From Eubacterium plexicaudatum ASF492 (lineage in GTDB: Bacteria; Bacillota; Clostridia; Lachnospirales; Lachnospiraceae), in NCBI RefSeq assembly GCF_000364225.2, contig NZ_AQFT02000001.1, positions 4,607,501 to 4,671,500 of the forward strand: DNA of 64,000 nt. The letters run 5' to 3'. The translations under genes and the position numbers were made by a program. Below the pieces are notes generated by a model. The model saw nothing but the letters and a program-made list of their open reading frames with translations. It was not told where the DNA came from and did not search any database. Shown one piece after another: positions 8,913 to 18,371 of the stretch; the first letter of the stretch is position 1, and every line of letters starts with the position of its first letter.

Positions 8913-9989
8913 ATGAACAATAAAAAAATAGCATTTATCATCTGTGTCAATGATCCTATGGAATTTTCCGAATGCAGATTTTATCTGGACAGACTCATTT
9001 TACCGGATGAATATGAAAAAGATATTATCTCCATAGAAGAGGCGCCCTCCATGACCTCCGGATATAATGCAGGAATGAATAGTACCGATGCGAAATATAA
9101 AATCTATCTGCATCAGGATGTATTTATTATTCATAAAAACTTTATTACCGATCTTTTGAGCCTTTTTCAAAAGAATCCAAATATCGGACTTGCCGGATGC
9201 ATCGGAGCTTCCAAAATCCAGGCGCAGACACTGGCCATAACATCCTGGGATACCGGAAACATATATCATAACTGTACACCTATGCACATGCACTTTCCTT
9301 ATGCTGTCATCGGACAGCCTGCAAAAACAGATGCTGTAGACGGACTGATGCTGGCTACACAATATGATATCCAATGGCGTGAAGATCTTATGGACGGATG
9401 GGATTTCTACGATATATCCCAATGTCTGGAATTCCGGAAAAATGGATATGACGTAGTCGTGCCATACCAATCCGTTCCCTGGTGTTATCATGATAATCAA
9501 TACAGCAATATGAAAAACTACCATAATTATCGACAAAAGTTTGTCCGCGAATATTTTGCTGACAGTAACTTTTCCTTACACACTGAATGTGACATGGCAA
9601 AAGAATATACAGATTTGAAAGAACGTTCACGTAATGCAATGGAATCTCTCATTCAGACCGAGAATCGTACCGAGCTTCATGAAATATTCGAACAATCGGA
9701 TAACAGAGGATATTTACATTTGAGAGAATTTGAGTTAATCGCAGATATTAACCGATTGGAGCAGGAAAATCATGTTTCCGAGCCGTTATGGGAAGCAGGA
9801 ATGGATATAGACAAACTGTTAAATAAACTTCGTTTTTTAAAACTTCAATTAAAGCGATTGGAATATCTGGCAGACCGTACGGAAGATGTACTTAACCGTA
9901 TTTCTATTTATTCCGATTACGCAAAAGCTGAAGTATGCAACAAATATGTGTATCATAAAGATATGATAATGAAAATATTAAAATTATAA
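8913..9989 (+). CDS. GT2_5-type glycosyltransferase with C-terminal helical domain
   Basis: A 358-residue protein. Residues 1-215 are the Glyco_tranf_2_5-like catalytic domain: IAFIICVND at the N-terminus, SMTSGYNAGMNSTDAKYKIYL followed by the HQDV motif (DxD position), DGLMLATQYDIQWREDL, and WDFYDISQ...PWCYHD. Residues about 240-358 are helical with the segment KLRFLKLQLKRLEY shared with neighbouring helical proteins. Start at ATG 8913 behind GAGGAG. Rightward orientation, ending at a shared terminator against 10150-11292. The acceptor may be flagellin or a flagellin glycan, inferred only from location. Confidence 0.78.
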   Translation: MNNKKIAFIICVNDPMEFSECRFYLDRLILPDEYEKDIISIEEAPSMTSGYNAGMNSTDAKYKIYLHQDVFIIHKNFITDLLSLFQKNPNIGLAGCIGASKIQAQTLAITSWDTGNIYHNCTPMHMHFPYAVIGQPAKTDAVDGLMLATQYDIQWREDLMDGWDFYDISQCLEFRKNGYDVVVPYQSVPWCYHDNQYSNMKNYHNYRQKFVREYFADSNFSLHTECDMAKEYTDLKERSRNAMESLIQTENRTELHEIFEQSDNRGYLHLREFELIADINRLEQENHVSEPLWEAGMDIDKLLNKLRFLKLQLKRLEYLADRTEDVLNRISIYSDYAKAEVCNKYVYHKDMIMKILKL

Positions 9990-10018
9990 AATTACACTTG
10001 TATAGTTTCATTTATGTT

Positions 10019-10048
10019 ATAAAAGAGAGGAACATCCCTCTCTTTTAT
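10019..10048. terminator. Bidirectional terminator
   Basis: 12-bp stem ATAAAAGAGAGG / CCTCTCTTTTAT with a 6-base loop, lying between two convergent genes. Confidence 0.75.
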
Positions 10049-10149
10049 GACATATATTCATTATAATCTTTAATACATATATAATAGTTCCTAATTGCTC
10101 AAAAATGTACGAAATAATCTTCCCTACTTTGTCTCTTTTACTTCTCGAA

Positions 10150-11292
10150 CTATTTCTTATTTTGTTTCATTACAGTATGTTCTTTTCGAATTTTTGATAA
10201 ACAACTTTTTAATTTATTCATTACCTTCACTTGATCAAACACAGTATGACCAGCAATGATTTTTTCTGCAGCTAAACGTTCATCACTTATAGAGATTGAT
10301 TTTACAACATCCTGCAATGTTTCTATAGAATTACCTAATTCTAAACGTTTTAACAAAAATCTATACAGCATATATTTCTCTATTAAATCATTTAACTTCA
10401 TGCCAGTTACATAAAATCCATGTTCGACACCCAGATTTTTCTCTTTTGTTATTATTTCAGTTAAAACATGTATATAAAACAATTTCGTATGAAATGGATA
10501 ATAATCTATTGCTACATCTAAAGCACTATTTAAATATACAAGATCTCCCACTTCCAAAGCATCTGTTATCTGTGGTATCACATTATCTATCACTCTATTA
10601 CGTATCTTTCGATTTTCTATTTGTTCATCTATAGTATAAAGATATCCCAATTCTTTATATGTCTCACAAAATCTTTTTCTGTACCTGTCATATTCTGAAA
10701 GGCTGCTGTCTCCACAGTCATGAAAACACCAGGGTTGCTCTTGCTTTACTACACCCACTTTATATCCTGCCAATAAAATTCTTTGCTCTGTGAGATATCA
10801 TAAAAATCAAATCCGTCAAAAATATCCTGTTTCCAAGGTACATCATATTGTGTCATCATGATCATTCCGTCGATTGCATCCACACTCTCTACCAAGTCCT
10901 GCACTCCACCTAATGACAGATGTACCGATTTCAAAGTATCCCAGGCATAAACTTCACCAACATTCCATTTATCCCAGTAAATTGCATCGGCAATCATTCT
11001 GTTGCTCCCAATCACTCCAAGCATTCCATACTCCGAATGATTTTCAAACACCGTTATCATATCCCGTATAAAATTCTTATTTAATATAAAACGTCCTGGT
11101 GAAGATATACTTTGTATTTTGCATCGGATGAGTTCATTGCAGCGTTATATCCGGATGTCATACTATCAGCATCGGCAACCCCGATTACTTCCGTTTCTAT
11201 CCCTTCCGGAATATTTAACCAGGAATATAATCCATACACTCTTTCATATATATTGTATGATTATAACACACAATAAAAGCAACTTTTGTCAT
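10150..11292 (-). pseudogene. Frameshifted GT2_5-type glycosyltransferase beside the IS66 insertion
   Basis: From ATG 11292 the reconstructed protein is a close relative of the one at 8913-9989: MTKVAFIVCYNH, then ADSMTSGYNAAMNSSDAKYK, HQDV, DAIDGMIMMTQYDVPWKQDI, FDFYDISQSKEF, PWCFHD, then a helical tail with YRFLLKRLEL. Three one-base losses break it, near 11221, at the T-run 11088-11091 and at 10775-10778; each is repaired by adding one T. The ribosome site GGAGGATC is one copy of the target duplication of the adjacent IS66 element, so the IS has separated the gene from its former operon but left it a Shine-Dalgarno sequence. Decay or sequence error are both possible. Confidence 0.7.
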
Positions 11293-11300
11293 AATCGACT

Positions 11301-11308
11301 GATCCTCC
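11301..11308. repeat. Target-site duplication, left copy (GATCCTCC)
   Basis: The 8 bp directly outside the left inverted repeat are identical to those outside the right one (14282-14289). Eight bp is the duplication length known for the IS66 family. Confidence 0.92.
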
Positions 11309-11337
11309 GTAAGCGATGAATAACCTACCGTTCCACA
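11309..11337 (+). repeat. IS66 left terminal inverted repeat
   Basis: 29 bp starting GTAAGCGATGAATAACC; pairs with 14253-14281 with a single mismatch. Confidence 0.9.
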
Positions 11338-11363
11338 TATGTTCCGTTTAGGTGTAAAATAGT

Positions 11364-13095
11364 CTATATTGGCAATTGAGGTTTGTTTTCAGGTGTTATC
11401 GTTTCAACATCGATCAGTCCTGTGCAGCGTTCTTTGATAAAATCACTCCACGGAAGAAGCGTTTTAACTGCATCAGGATCCTCTTTATGCTCAGGCATGT
11501 ACAGCAGCAGGACATAAAGGTATTGGAATACATTCAGCTTATTCGCTTTTGCGGTCTCTATTATACTGTAAACAAGCGCGGTTGCTTCTGCCCCGGCGAC
11601 AGATGCGTGGAACAGAGAGTTCTTCCTGCCAATCGCATAGGATTTCGCGCAGCGTTCGGCTTTATTATTAGAAAGTTCGCATCTGCCGTCCAGCATATAG
11701 CTCTGCAGTGTCTCTCTGTGGTTTACTGAATAATTGACGGCTTTTTCCAGCTTGCTGCCGCCAAGCGGTTTTAGCGTTTCAATCCATGTCCAGAACTTTT
11801 CCCAGACAGGCGCCTCCTTTTCCAGGCGTTTTTCCCGTCGCTTTTCTGGTTCCATGCCTTTGAGCCCTTTTTCAATGAAAAGAGCTTGTTGAAAAACACG
11901 AGTCCGATCTCAGCCGGAATCATACTTTTCATCTGTTCCGGACCTGGAAGCTCGATGTCTTTTACTTCCGTTTCTGAATTTATGTCCAGCAGCTTCAGTT
12001 TTTTCTGCCGTTTTGCCGGGAGGGCTTCGTAAAATTTTCTGCGGCAGTGCGCAGAGCATATGGCAAGGACCACATCCTCTACCTGGTTATAGCCGCTGTA
12101 CCCATCGCACTGCACGATGCCGGAGAAACCTTCCAGGAAAGCCTTTGGGAAAACGCCGCTGCGCCCCGCCTGGTATTCATAGAGCACGATTGGCGCCAGG
12201 CCGTCGCTCCCGCTCAAATACATCCACATGTAGGATGTGGCTTTTGCGGCTTTCCCCTTTTCGCGCAGCACCTGACAGGTTGTTTCATCCGCATGGATAA
12301 TATCCCTCTGCAGGAGAAGCCGGTGCATATGGTCATATACCGGCTGGAAATATTCCATGGCACATTTTATGTACCAGTTCGCCATGGTTTCACGCGGCAG
12401 TTCCAATCCAAGCTGGGCCATGCAGGCCTCCTGGCGGTAGTATGGGACGCTTACGAAACTTTTATCAAACATGACGTACGCAACAACAGACGGCGACGCC
12501 GGGCTGTGTGCCATAAGAGGTACAGGCGTCTGCGCCTGCACGATTGTGCCGTCGCCGTCTTTACGGCATTCCGGGCAGATCAGTTCTTCCTGCATATAGC
12601 GGACACGCTCCACTTTTGCCGGGGTTATACGCAGCTCTGTGCGGACTTGTTTATATCCAAGCAGGATCATTTCCGCATTGCAGTACGGGCAGAGCCGGTC
12701 TTTATCCGGACAGGGATTATGACATCGCGGACAGGGATGTCCGCATAACGCTCATCCCTCGTGGCTTTCTTCTTTTTCGTCCGGGTGTGTTCCTTCACCG
12801 TTGTTTTTGCAGGCGGGTTTTCCGGTTCATCCCCGGCACTGGCTGGCGGAGTTTTTGTCTTCTCGCTTTTTGTGCCGAACAGCTGGCGCTTAAATTCTTC
12901 AAGCGTTTCCTCCAGGCCGGACTTTAAAAGGCGCAGTTCATCCACAAGGGCGCGCAGTTGTGCTATGGTCTGTTCCTGCTCCAAGATGCGTGCGTCCTGG
13001 GACTGTATCTGCATTTTCTGCTGCTCCACCATTGTTTCCAGCAGCCGGATATAATCTTCCATATTAACTGGCATGTGCGCCCTCCTCGTTTCCAT
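11364..13095 (-). pseudogene. tnpC: IS66 transposase TnpC, two frameshifts
   Basis: Reconstructed it is a full-length IS66 TnpC. The N-terminus has a coiled coil (MEDYIRLLETMVEQQKMQIQ) and LFGTKSEK; next a zinc-finger-like CPYCNAEM...ICPEC; then the DDE-type core HADETTCQVL, IVQCDGYSGY and NNKAERCAKSYAIGRKNSLF, with both Asp and the Glu present; and the C-terminal IS66 tail. The frame breaks near 12706 (one C too few) and at 11878-11881 (one T too few in a TTTT run). Each break is a single base; either inactivating mutations or sequence errors. Confidence 0.85.
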
Positions 13096-13362
13096 TTACT
13101 TACATTATAAGGAAACGCGGGGATGAAATCAAACCGCCCATACCTGCGCGATAGGCACAATGACGGACTGGAAACTGCCGCCAGATACAGGAAAAAGGCT
13201 TAAAAACAGCATTTTTCATGCAGGTTATCCACAGTTTTGCGGCCTGGCGCTGCGTTATGCGTGGACAGCATCCCGGAAAAAAACAGCGTCGTGGATAACA
13301 TTCCCTGGCGGCTTGCGGCGCTGGAAAATAAATTTTTAAATTTCTACATAATGCACAAAAGT

Positions 13363-13719
13363 TCAGAAGTCCTTCCTGCCGGAAGGCTGCACCGCCTTTG
13401 GCTGGCAGATGGAGAGTCCTTCCAGAAGCCATCGCAGCTGCTGGCGGGTAAGCGGCCTTACTTGCGAAGCGTCCCGCGGCCACTGGAATTTTCCATTGTC
13501 TAGGCGTTTTGTGCAGAGCACGAACCCCGTCTGGTCAAAGTAAAGGGCCTTGAGCGTATTTCTTTTCCGGCCGCAGAACAGATAAAGGGCGTCCGAATAA
13601 GGGTCCATCTGGTAAGTGTCCCGGATCAGGGACATAAGGCCGTCAAAGCTGCGCCGCATATCGGTGCATCCAGTGACGATATAAACTTTCGTGTCACTGG
13701 ACAATGCACCTAACAGCAC
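13363..13719 (-). CDS. tnpB: IS66 family protein TnpB
   Basis: A 118-residue protein with the TnpB (IS66 Orf2) signature: VYIVTGCTDMRRSFDGL, DALYLFCGRKRNTLKALYFD, GFVLCTKRLDNGKF. TnpB is needed for IS66 transposition in studied elements; its biochemical role is unclear. Its start overlaps the end of tnpA by 10 bp, suggesting translational coupling. About 260 bp without a gene separate it from tnpC. Confidence 0.92.
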   Translation of the reverse strand: MLLGALSSDTKVYIVTGCTDMRRSFDGLMSLIRDTYQMDPYSDALYLFCGRKRNTLKALYFDQTGFVLCTKRLDNGKFQWPRDASQVRPLTRQQLRWLLEGLSICQPKAVQPSGRKDF

Positions 13720-14105
13720 AGCCTCCCCAGCGCCAGAAGCGTATTCCGTATGGTATCTTCTGAAGCACCGTCTGCAATTTCAATGCTGTACCCCGGCATC
13801 CTGACCGTGATGGCAGCATGGGCTGCTGGAACCGGCAGCGTATCACTTGCAGCGCAGCCTGGATCAGGGACAGGGCTGCTGCCCAGCTCCAGTGGAACCA
13901 CTTCGTGCATCTGTCTGGATGGGGCCGCCTGCGGATCTGGTATGATACAGGATTTTTTATTTAGGTCTGAAACTTTGTTATGAAATGTATTTATGGATAT
14001 GGAATGCAGCCGGCACCATTCTCTGTCAGGCAGGCCGCTCGTGCGGCATTCCTGGATCAGCTCCAGCCATTCCTGGTCACTGCGGGTTTTCTTTTTCTCT
14101 GACAT
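13710..14105 (-). CDS. tnpA: IS66 accessory protein TnpA
   Basis: A 131-residue protein with the helix-turn-helix-like N-terminus of IS66 TnpA (DQEWLELIQECRTSGLPDRE, then WCRLHSISINTFHNKVSDL). The rest is low-complexity and poorly conserved. ATG 14105 follows AGGAGATG. First gene of the element. Confidence 0.85.
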   Translation of the reverse strand: MSEKKKTRSDQEWLELIQECRTSGLPDREWCRLHSISINTFHNKVSDLNKKSCIIPDPQAAPSRQMHEVVPLELGSSPVPDPGCAASDTLPVPAAHAAITVRMPGYSIEIADGASEDTIRNTLLALGRLCC

Positions 14106-14252
14106 AGCATCATCTCCTGATTATTATTTTTGGAATGGATGGCAGTAGTGGAGCCGCAGGAAAAGCAATAAACGGCTGCCGGGCTACTTTATCAAGAACT
14201 GATGTGGACATCCGCTCCAAGCTGATACCATTATAGAGCAAAATCAAGTTCC

Positions 14253-14281
14253 TGTGGAACGGTGGGTTATTCATCGCTTAC
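14253..14281 (-). repeat. IS66 right terminal inverted repeat
   Basis: Reverse complement of 11309-11337 with one mismatch (C for T at repeat position 18). Confidence 0.9.
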
Positions 14282-14289
14282 GATCCTCC
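14282..14289. repeat. Target-site duplication, right copy (GATCCTCC)
   Basis: Identical to 11301-11308. On the minus strand it reads GGAGGATC, the original ribosome site of the gene now at 10150-11292. Confidence 0.92.
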
Positions 14290-14353
14290 CGGTATTTTAC
14301 CTTTACTCCCATAAATATTCCATATCATTCTTATTCTGCCGCTTATTAGTAAT

Positions 14354-15778
14354 CTAATTCCAGCTTAATCTGTTCAAAATATTAGCAGCTGCATTTTTAC
14401 CAAACGTTTTCATATAATCCAGATTGTCTGCAAAAAACTCCTCGCGCATCTCTTTGTTTTCATCATTCCCGTTTAATACAACATCTGTCACAAATTGTTC
14501 GATTGCTTTTTCATCCGTGCCTGCCGCAGCATAATGCACTTTCATCAGCTCTTTTCCAAAATCATTATAATATTGGCCGTCTCTGGTAAGCATCAGTAAC
14601 GGCTTATGAACATACAAATACTCTGCTAAAAAGGATACGCTGTCTAAAATCATTGCATCCGATCTGTTAAATAAATTATGATACATTCCTTCTTTCATTA
14701 CTTCCGCATTTTTGAGATTTTTCCATCTCTGCACATACGCATCCCATTCTTCCGGATTTGCAAAAATACCTTCCTTAACTGCTTTGTATACTAAATGCGG
14801 ATGCGGCTTAAATACCCAGACCGTTTCATTTTGATATTTTTCTGCAAGTTCCAAAAAGTATAAGTAGTTCGATGCAAATGTAGAAAAATTAACCGGCTCA
14901 TCTGAGGCTAATGTATGATGAGGTGCATAAATAATTTTCTTTGCATTCGGATTTCCTGCTTTTTGAATAAGAGCATCCCAGGGGTCATTTTCAACAAGGT
15001 CCTTTACATAAAACGCATCCATTTTAGGATAACCTGTATAAATCGCATTTCTGCCATCAACAAAGGAATATTTCCTGGCCATCTCAAGCGAGGATCTGCT
15101 TTCTTCAAAATTCTTCCATGTCAGATTATGTAACAGCTGGTTATACTGGTCATACGGAAATTTTTTCGCTTCATTATCTGCCACCATCATCCCATATGGA
15201 ATATAAGTATGTAAAATACCTAATGAATAATTTAATAAATGAAAAGATTCCCGAAATAACGCAGTCCATGGCGTGAGCCAGATACACAACTGTGGTTTTA
15301 TCCCCATTTGCTCCCACGTATACTGAATACCGGTGTTGATATCCATAGTCTGTACAACTCGCAGATTTTCTGACTGAAAATAGGTCAGATTTTTAGAATA
15401 TTCTTCTATAATTTGCGTCTGCGACTGCCCCGGTGCATGATTTGCTATTAAAAATACGTACGGTTCAAATTTATCCGATTGGCTGAACAGCTGATATAGT
15501 TCCTCTCCAATCCAGGAAGAAGCATAATTGGCAATAAATCCAACAATGATCTTATCCTGTTTTCGAAGTTTTTTGACATTGATGTTTTCAAGATAAGATT
15601 TTATTTTCCAATAAAGCTCTTTTCCATTTTCTAATTGTTGCGCCGCCTCTAAAAATACCGCCAGATAATAATATGTAAACCTGTCTATCGTCTGTTCATT
15701 CATAGCTCCGGTATCTATTGCATCCAACAATAGATTAATCATTTTATGCTTCTGCTCCATAATTTCCATTCTATTCAT
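14354..15778 (-). CDS. CDP-glycerol:glycerophosphotransferase-like protein
   Basis: A 474-residue protein. The C-terminal half shows the TagF-type motifs VWVFKPHPHLVYKAV and SDAMILDSVSFLAEYLYVHKPLLML, and the middle contains YAPHHT. The N-terminal about 90 residues are helical. The family transfers polyol phosphates from CDP donors. ATG 15778 follows AGGAAGG. It is the last surviving gene of the long leftward glycan operon before the IS66 insertion. The catalytic His and Asp-Ser motifs are intact, unlike the LicD-fused copy at 226-2514. Donor and acceptor unknown. Confidence 0.78.
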   Translation of the reverse strand: MNRMEIMEQKHKMINLLLDAIDTGAMNEQTIDRFTYYYLAVFLEAAQQLENGKELYWKIKSYLENINVKKLRKQDKIIVGFIANYASSWIGEELYQLFSQSDKFEPYVFLIANHAPGQSQTQIIEEYSKNLTYFQSENLRVVQTMDINTGIQYTWEQMGIKPQLCIWLTPWTALFRESFHLLNYSLGILHTYIPYGMMVADNEAKKFPYDQYNQLLHNLTWKNFEESRSSLEMARKYSFVDGRNAIYTGYPKMDAFYVKDLVENDPWDALIQKAGNPNAKKIIYAPHHTLASDEPVNFSTFASNYLYFLELAEKYQNETVWVFKPHPHLVYKAVKEGIFANPEEWDAYVQRWKNLKNAEVMKEGMYHNLFNRSDAMILDSVSFLAEYLYVHKPLLMLTRDGQYYNDFGKELMKVHYAAAGTDEKAIEQFVTDVVLNGNDENKEMREEFFADNLDYMKTFGKNAAANILNRLSWN

Positions 15779-15852
15779 TTACCTTCCTGATCTTCGTTCA
15801 TTGTTTCGCATCATATACGTACCAATGAAAATACCTGTTTTCTCCGGACAAA

Positions 15853-16658
15853 CTATTCTTTTTTCCAGATTACTCCAACGCTTTCAAAAGCAAGTCCTGC
15901 TTTATCTACTTCATGAAATACCGTATCTCGCTCCATTACAAATCCTGCCTGTTCAAACAGTTTATAATATTGTTCTTTTGAACGGTAAATCGCATCATAT
16001 CGTGATAAAAAATTATACAGATAAATCACATCTTCACCTGCAACATTCATCGAGTCCTTTACAATTAAATGACCACCTTTTCTGATTGCCTGATATACTT
16101 TCCGGACAATATTTAGCGCATCCGAATCATCAAAAATGCAAGTTAATAATCCCATCATCATAAAATTATCATATAATTTATCAAACTGCAAAGCACATGC
16201 ATCTGCCTGATAAAACCGGGCATTCAAAATTCCCTTTTTCTCTGCTTCTTTATTCGCAAATTCAACCATCCCGGATGCATATTCAAATCCATCAATAGCA
16301 TTTACATATGGAGCTACTTTCATAGACCATTCTCCATTTGCAGATGCCAAATCACAAACATATTGTGTCTGATCTAACAATGGAATAAAATATTGTTCAA
16401 AAAATTCCTGCTGATTTTTATATCTTTCCGGATATAGGCTGCTCAGGGACCAATTCTGCTGATTCGACCAATATTCATTATATGTCAAATCCGTATATTT
16501 CTTTTTAATTCTTTTAAATTCATCCAACTGATCGGTATAAATATCACATTCTTTTCCAATTACCCCCCCCGCTCTAAAATCTCTAAATACCATAGTTCCT
16601 CTGTCAGTTCCTTTTTTAACTTTCTGATTCCAGCTAATTCCTGTTCTGTTTTATACAT
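15853..16658 (-). CDS. SAM-dependent methyltransferase with G8 tract near its 5' end
   Basis: The core is a class I methyltransferase: VCDLASANGEWSMKVAPYVNAIDGFEY (SAM-binding loop), then FYQADACALQF and GGHLIVKDSMN. From ATG 16658 (AAGGGG upstream) the frame reads MYKTEQELAGIRKLKKELTE through to ILERGG and then hits TAA just after a run of eight G. With nine G it would run on as RGGVIGKECD into the methyltransferase (268 residues). In the sequence as given, a shorter product could start at ATG 16593, in the other frame, behind AGAGG. The tract therefore sits where a slip would switch between forms. Probably modifies a sugar; substrate unknown. Confidence 0.7.
16563..16570 (-). repeat. Poly-G tract (G8) in the methyltransferase gene
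   Basis: Eight consecutive C on the plus strand, between codons for LLER-like sequence and VIGKE. The observed length puts the upstream ATG out of frame with the methyltransferase; one more G restores it. Confidence 0.9.
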
Positions 16659-16671
16659 TCCATACCCCTTT

Positions 16672-17319
16672 TTATTCAAATCCATTTTTAACCCATGCAA
16701 CTGCACGTTCATAATCATTAATTGTATCAATTTCTCTTGTATGTAGTTCCATAAATATTACTGGCAAATAAGCTTCAATCAGCTGAAAAACATGTCCCTT
16801 TCCATTTTGCATTTTTGCACTCTTCATTTGCGTAACCCCGTTCCATTCATAATTTCCGCAATTGCGTGAAAATGCACTTACATATTCTTTTCCATCTTCT
16901 TCATAAGTCTGCAGCATCCACGGATCATCGGTACCAGGTACACCACCACTTACAAATTCATGCTCGCAGGAAAGAATTTTTTTCATATCCTGTGGATGAA
17001 TTAATAAATCTCCATCCAAAGACAGAATATATTCATTCGCATATCTGGAAGCAAGCGCCACGCTGGCGCCGGTTCCGGTTTCTCGATAATGATGATTAAA
17101 TACAAAGGTCACATCTTTCCGATACTTTTTGACAACTTCTATTACCTGTGCTGCCTGATAACCAACGACAACTCTTATATCTGTTTCATCTTTTAACATT
17201 TCAAGATGACGGATAATCAAAGGTTTTCCATCTATTTCAACCAATGCCTTTGTTGAACCAAGTCCTAAACGATTTGCCATTCCTGCACAGCTGATAATAA
17301 CCGTTCTTGAAATTGCCAT
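16672..17319 (-). CDS. Sugar-phosphate/choline-phosphate-type nucleotidyltransferase
   Basis: A 215-residue NTP-transferase-fold protein. The N-terminus has the nucleotide loop variant IISCAGMANRLGLGSTKALV with the conserved Lys, then IDGKPLIIRHLEML, VVVGYQ, and the metal-binding SLDGDLLI. Such enzymes join NTP to a phosphorylated sugar or small alcohol (RmlA/LicC-like). ATG 17319 is preferred to 17337 because GGAGGAAGG lies directly before it. The upstream radical SAM gene ends at 17334, so translation is probably coupled. Substrate not predictable. Confidence 0.75.
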   Translation of the reverse strand: MAISRTVIISCAGMANRLGLGSTKALVEIDGKPLIIRHLEMLKDETDIRVVVGYQAAQVIEVVKKYRKDVTFVFNHHYRETGTGASVALASRYANEYILSLDGDLLIHPQDMKKILSCEHEFVSGGVPGTDDPWMLQTYEEDGKEYVSAFSRNCGNYEWNGVTQMKSAKMQNGKGHVFQLIEAYLPVIFMELHTREIDTINDYERAVAWVKNGFE

Positions 17320-17333
17320 ATGTCCTTCCTCCC

Positions 17334-18329
17334 TCATTGTTTCCGCAATGCTAGTTCAAATAAATCCATATCTATTTTGTTTTCATCATACTGTTTTCCG
17401 GTTATACATGAATAACATGGTGTAGTTTCGATAATCCCCTCCTGGATTTGTTCATGTATTTTACGTACCCTCTGCATTTTACTTCCCATCCAGGCATCCT
17501 TAACACTCATATGGTTTAAATCTTCAATAACCAGTCTGTTATCTGCCTCACTGCAGCACAATGATAAGTATCCATCACATGTCACATTGATCGAATTCCA
17601 TAAAACCGGACAAGGAGCGCTATGCTTTATTTCAAATGTTTTAATTGGAAGTTTGGACATGTCGCAATACATTTTTTCAACCTGATCCGTTTTCTGTCCT
17701 GCATAAGAGCAAGGATAATAAAAAACAACTTCATCACTGTATTGCTTTGCAAGTTCATTCAGTTGGACAAGCTCCTCATAATTATCTTTTATTCCAACAC
17801 AAGATACAAAAATTTTGATATCTTTCTGTGTTTTTTTTCTATATTCCCACGAAAACTTCAACGCATTGATCGCATGATCATAATCATCCGCTCCATGTAT
17901 CTTTTTATACGTCTCTTTACTTCCCGCATTTATAGAAAATTTTATACTATCAAGCCCGGCTTCAAATAATTCTGTTAAAAACTTTTCATCGGCAAGAGAG
18001 CCATTTGTTGTTAGGAATGAATAATTATATCCCAGTTCTTTGGAATATCGAACTAACTCCGACAAATGCTTATATAAAAGCGGTTCTCCATTCATATGAA
18101 AACAAATTCTTTTATCATCCCCTAAAAACTCTGCACATTCTCTCATCACTCTCTGTGCAAGCTTAAAGTCTATCATCTTTTTCTTGCGTCTGCTGTCTGC
18201 ATTTGGACAAAATACACATTTATGATTACATGCATTCGTAACTTCAATCTGTACCAGCACTCCATCTAAACCGGCATCAGCTGTCTGCATCCGATCCAAT
18301 TTTTTCTGATAGCGTTCCGTTAAGTTCAT
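17334..18329 (-). CDS. Radical SAM/SPASM-domain protein
   Basis: A 331-residue protein. Residues about 27-42 carry VTNACNHKCVFC, the CxxxCxxC motif for the radical SAM 4Fe-4S cluster. The following barrel motifs include FHMNGEPLLYKHL and SFLTTNGSL. The C-terminal part has a cysteine-rich SPASM-like region (CPVLW, CDGYLSLCC, CYSC) for auxiliary clusters. In surface-glycan operons such proteins carry out radical modifications of sugars or attached groups, but the reaction here is unknown. It lies between the HAD phosphatase and nucleotidyltransferase genes. Confidence 0.82.
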   Translation of the reverse strand: MNLTERYQKKLDRMQTADAGLDGVLVQIEVTNACNHKCVFCPNADSRRKKKMIDFKLAQRVMRECAEFLGDDKRICFHMNGEPLLYKHLSELVRYSKELGYNYSFLTTNGSLADEKFLTELFEAGLDSIKFSINAGSKETYKKIHGADDYDHAINALKFSWEYRKKTQKDIKIFVSCVGIKDNYEELVQLNELAKQYSDEVVFYYPCSYAGQKTDQVEKMYCDMSKLPIKTFEIKHSAPCPVLWNSINVTCDGYLSLCCSEADNRLVIEDLNHMSVKDAWMGSKMQRVRKIHEQIQEGIIETTPCYSCITGKQYDENKIDMDLFELALRKQ

Positions 18330-18371
18330 CCTATCTTTCTCCTTTTTATTTGCTTCACTTATTTCACTGCA

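Larger units (their letters stand above)
11309..14281 (-). mobile_element. IS66-family insertion sequence (2,973 bp)
   Basis: A complete element: near-perfect 29-bp terminal inverted repeats, 8-bp target duplication, and the family gene set tnpA-tnpB-tnpC in order on the minus strand. Its GC content is visibly higher than the flanks and its codon use differs, in keeping with horizontal arrival. The perfect target duplication suggests a recent insertion. It landed in the Shine-Dalgarno region of 10150-11292, splitting it from 14354-15778. tnpC contains two apparent frameshifts, so present mobility is uncertain. Confidence 0.93.

Noticed and set aside
9000..9639. Leftward frames opposite the GT2_5 gene at 8913-9989
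   Set aside because: No family motifs or ribosome sites; the rightward gene carries all catalytic motifs.
12047..12748. Long rightward open frame inside the IS66 element
   Set aside because: It lies antisense to tnpC, whose transposase motifs are clear; high GC content creates long shadow frames. No ribosome site or known domain.
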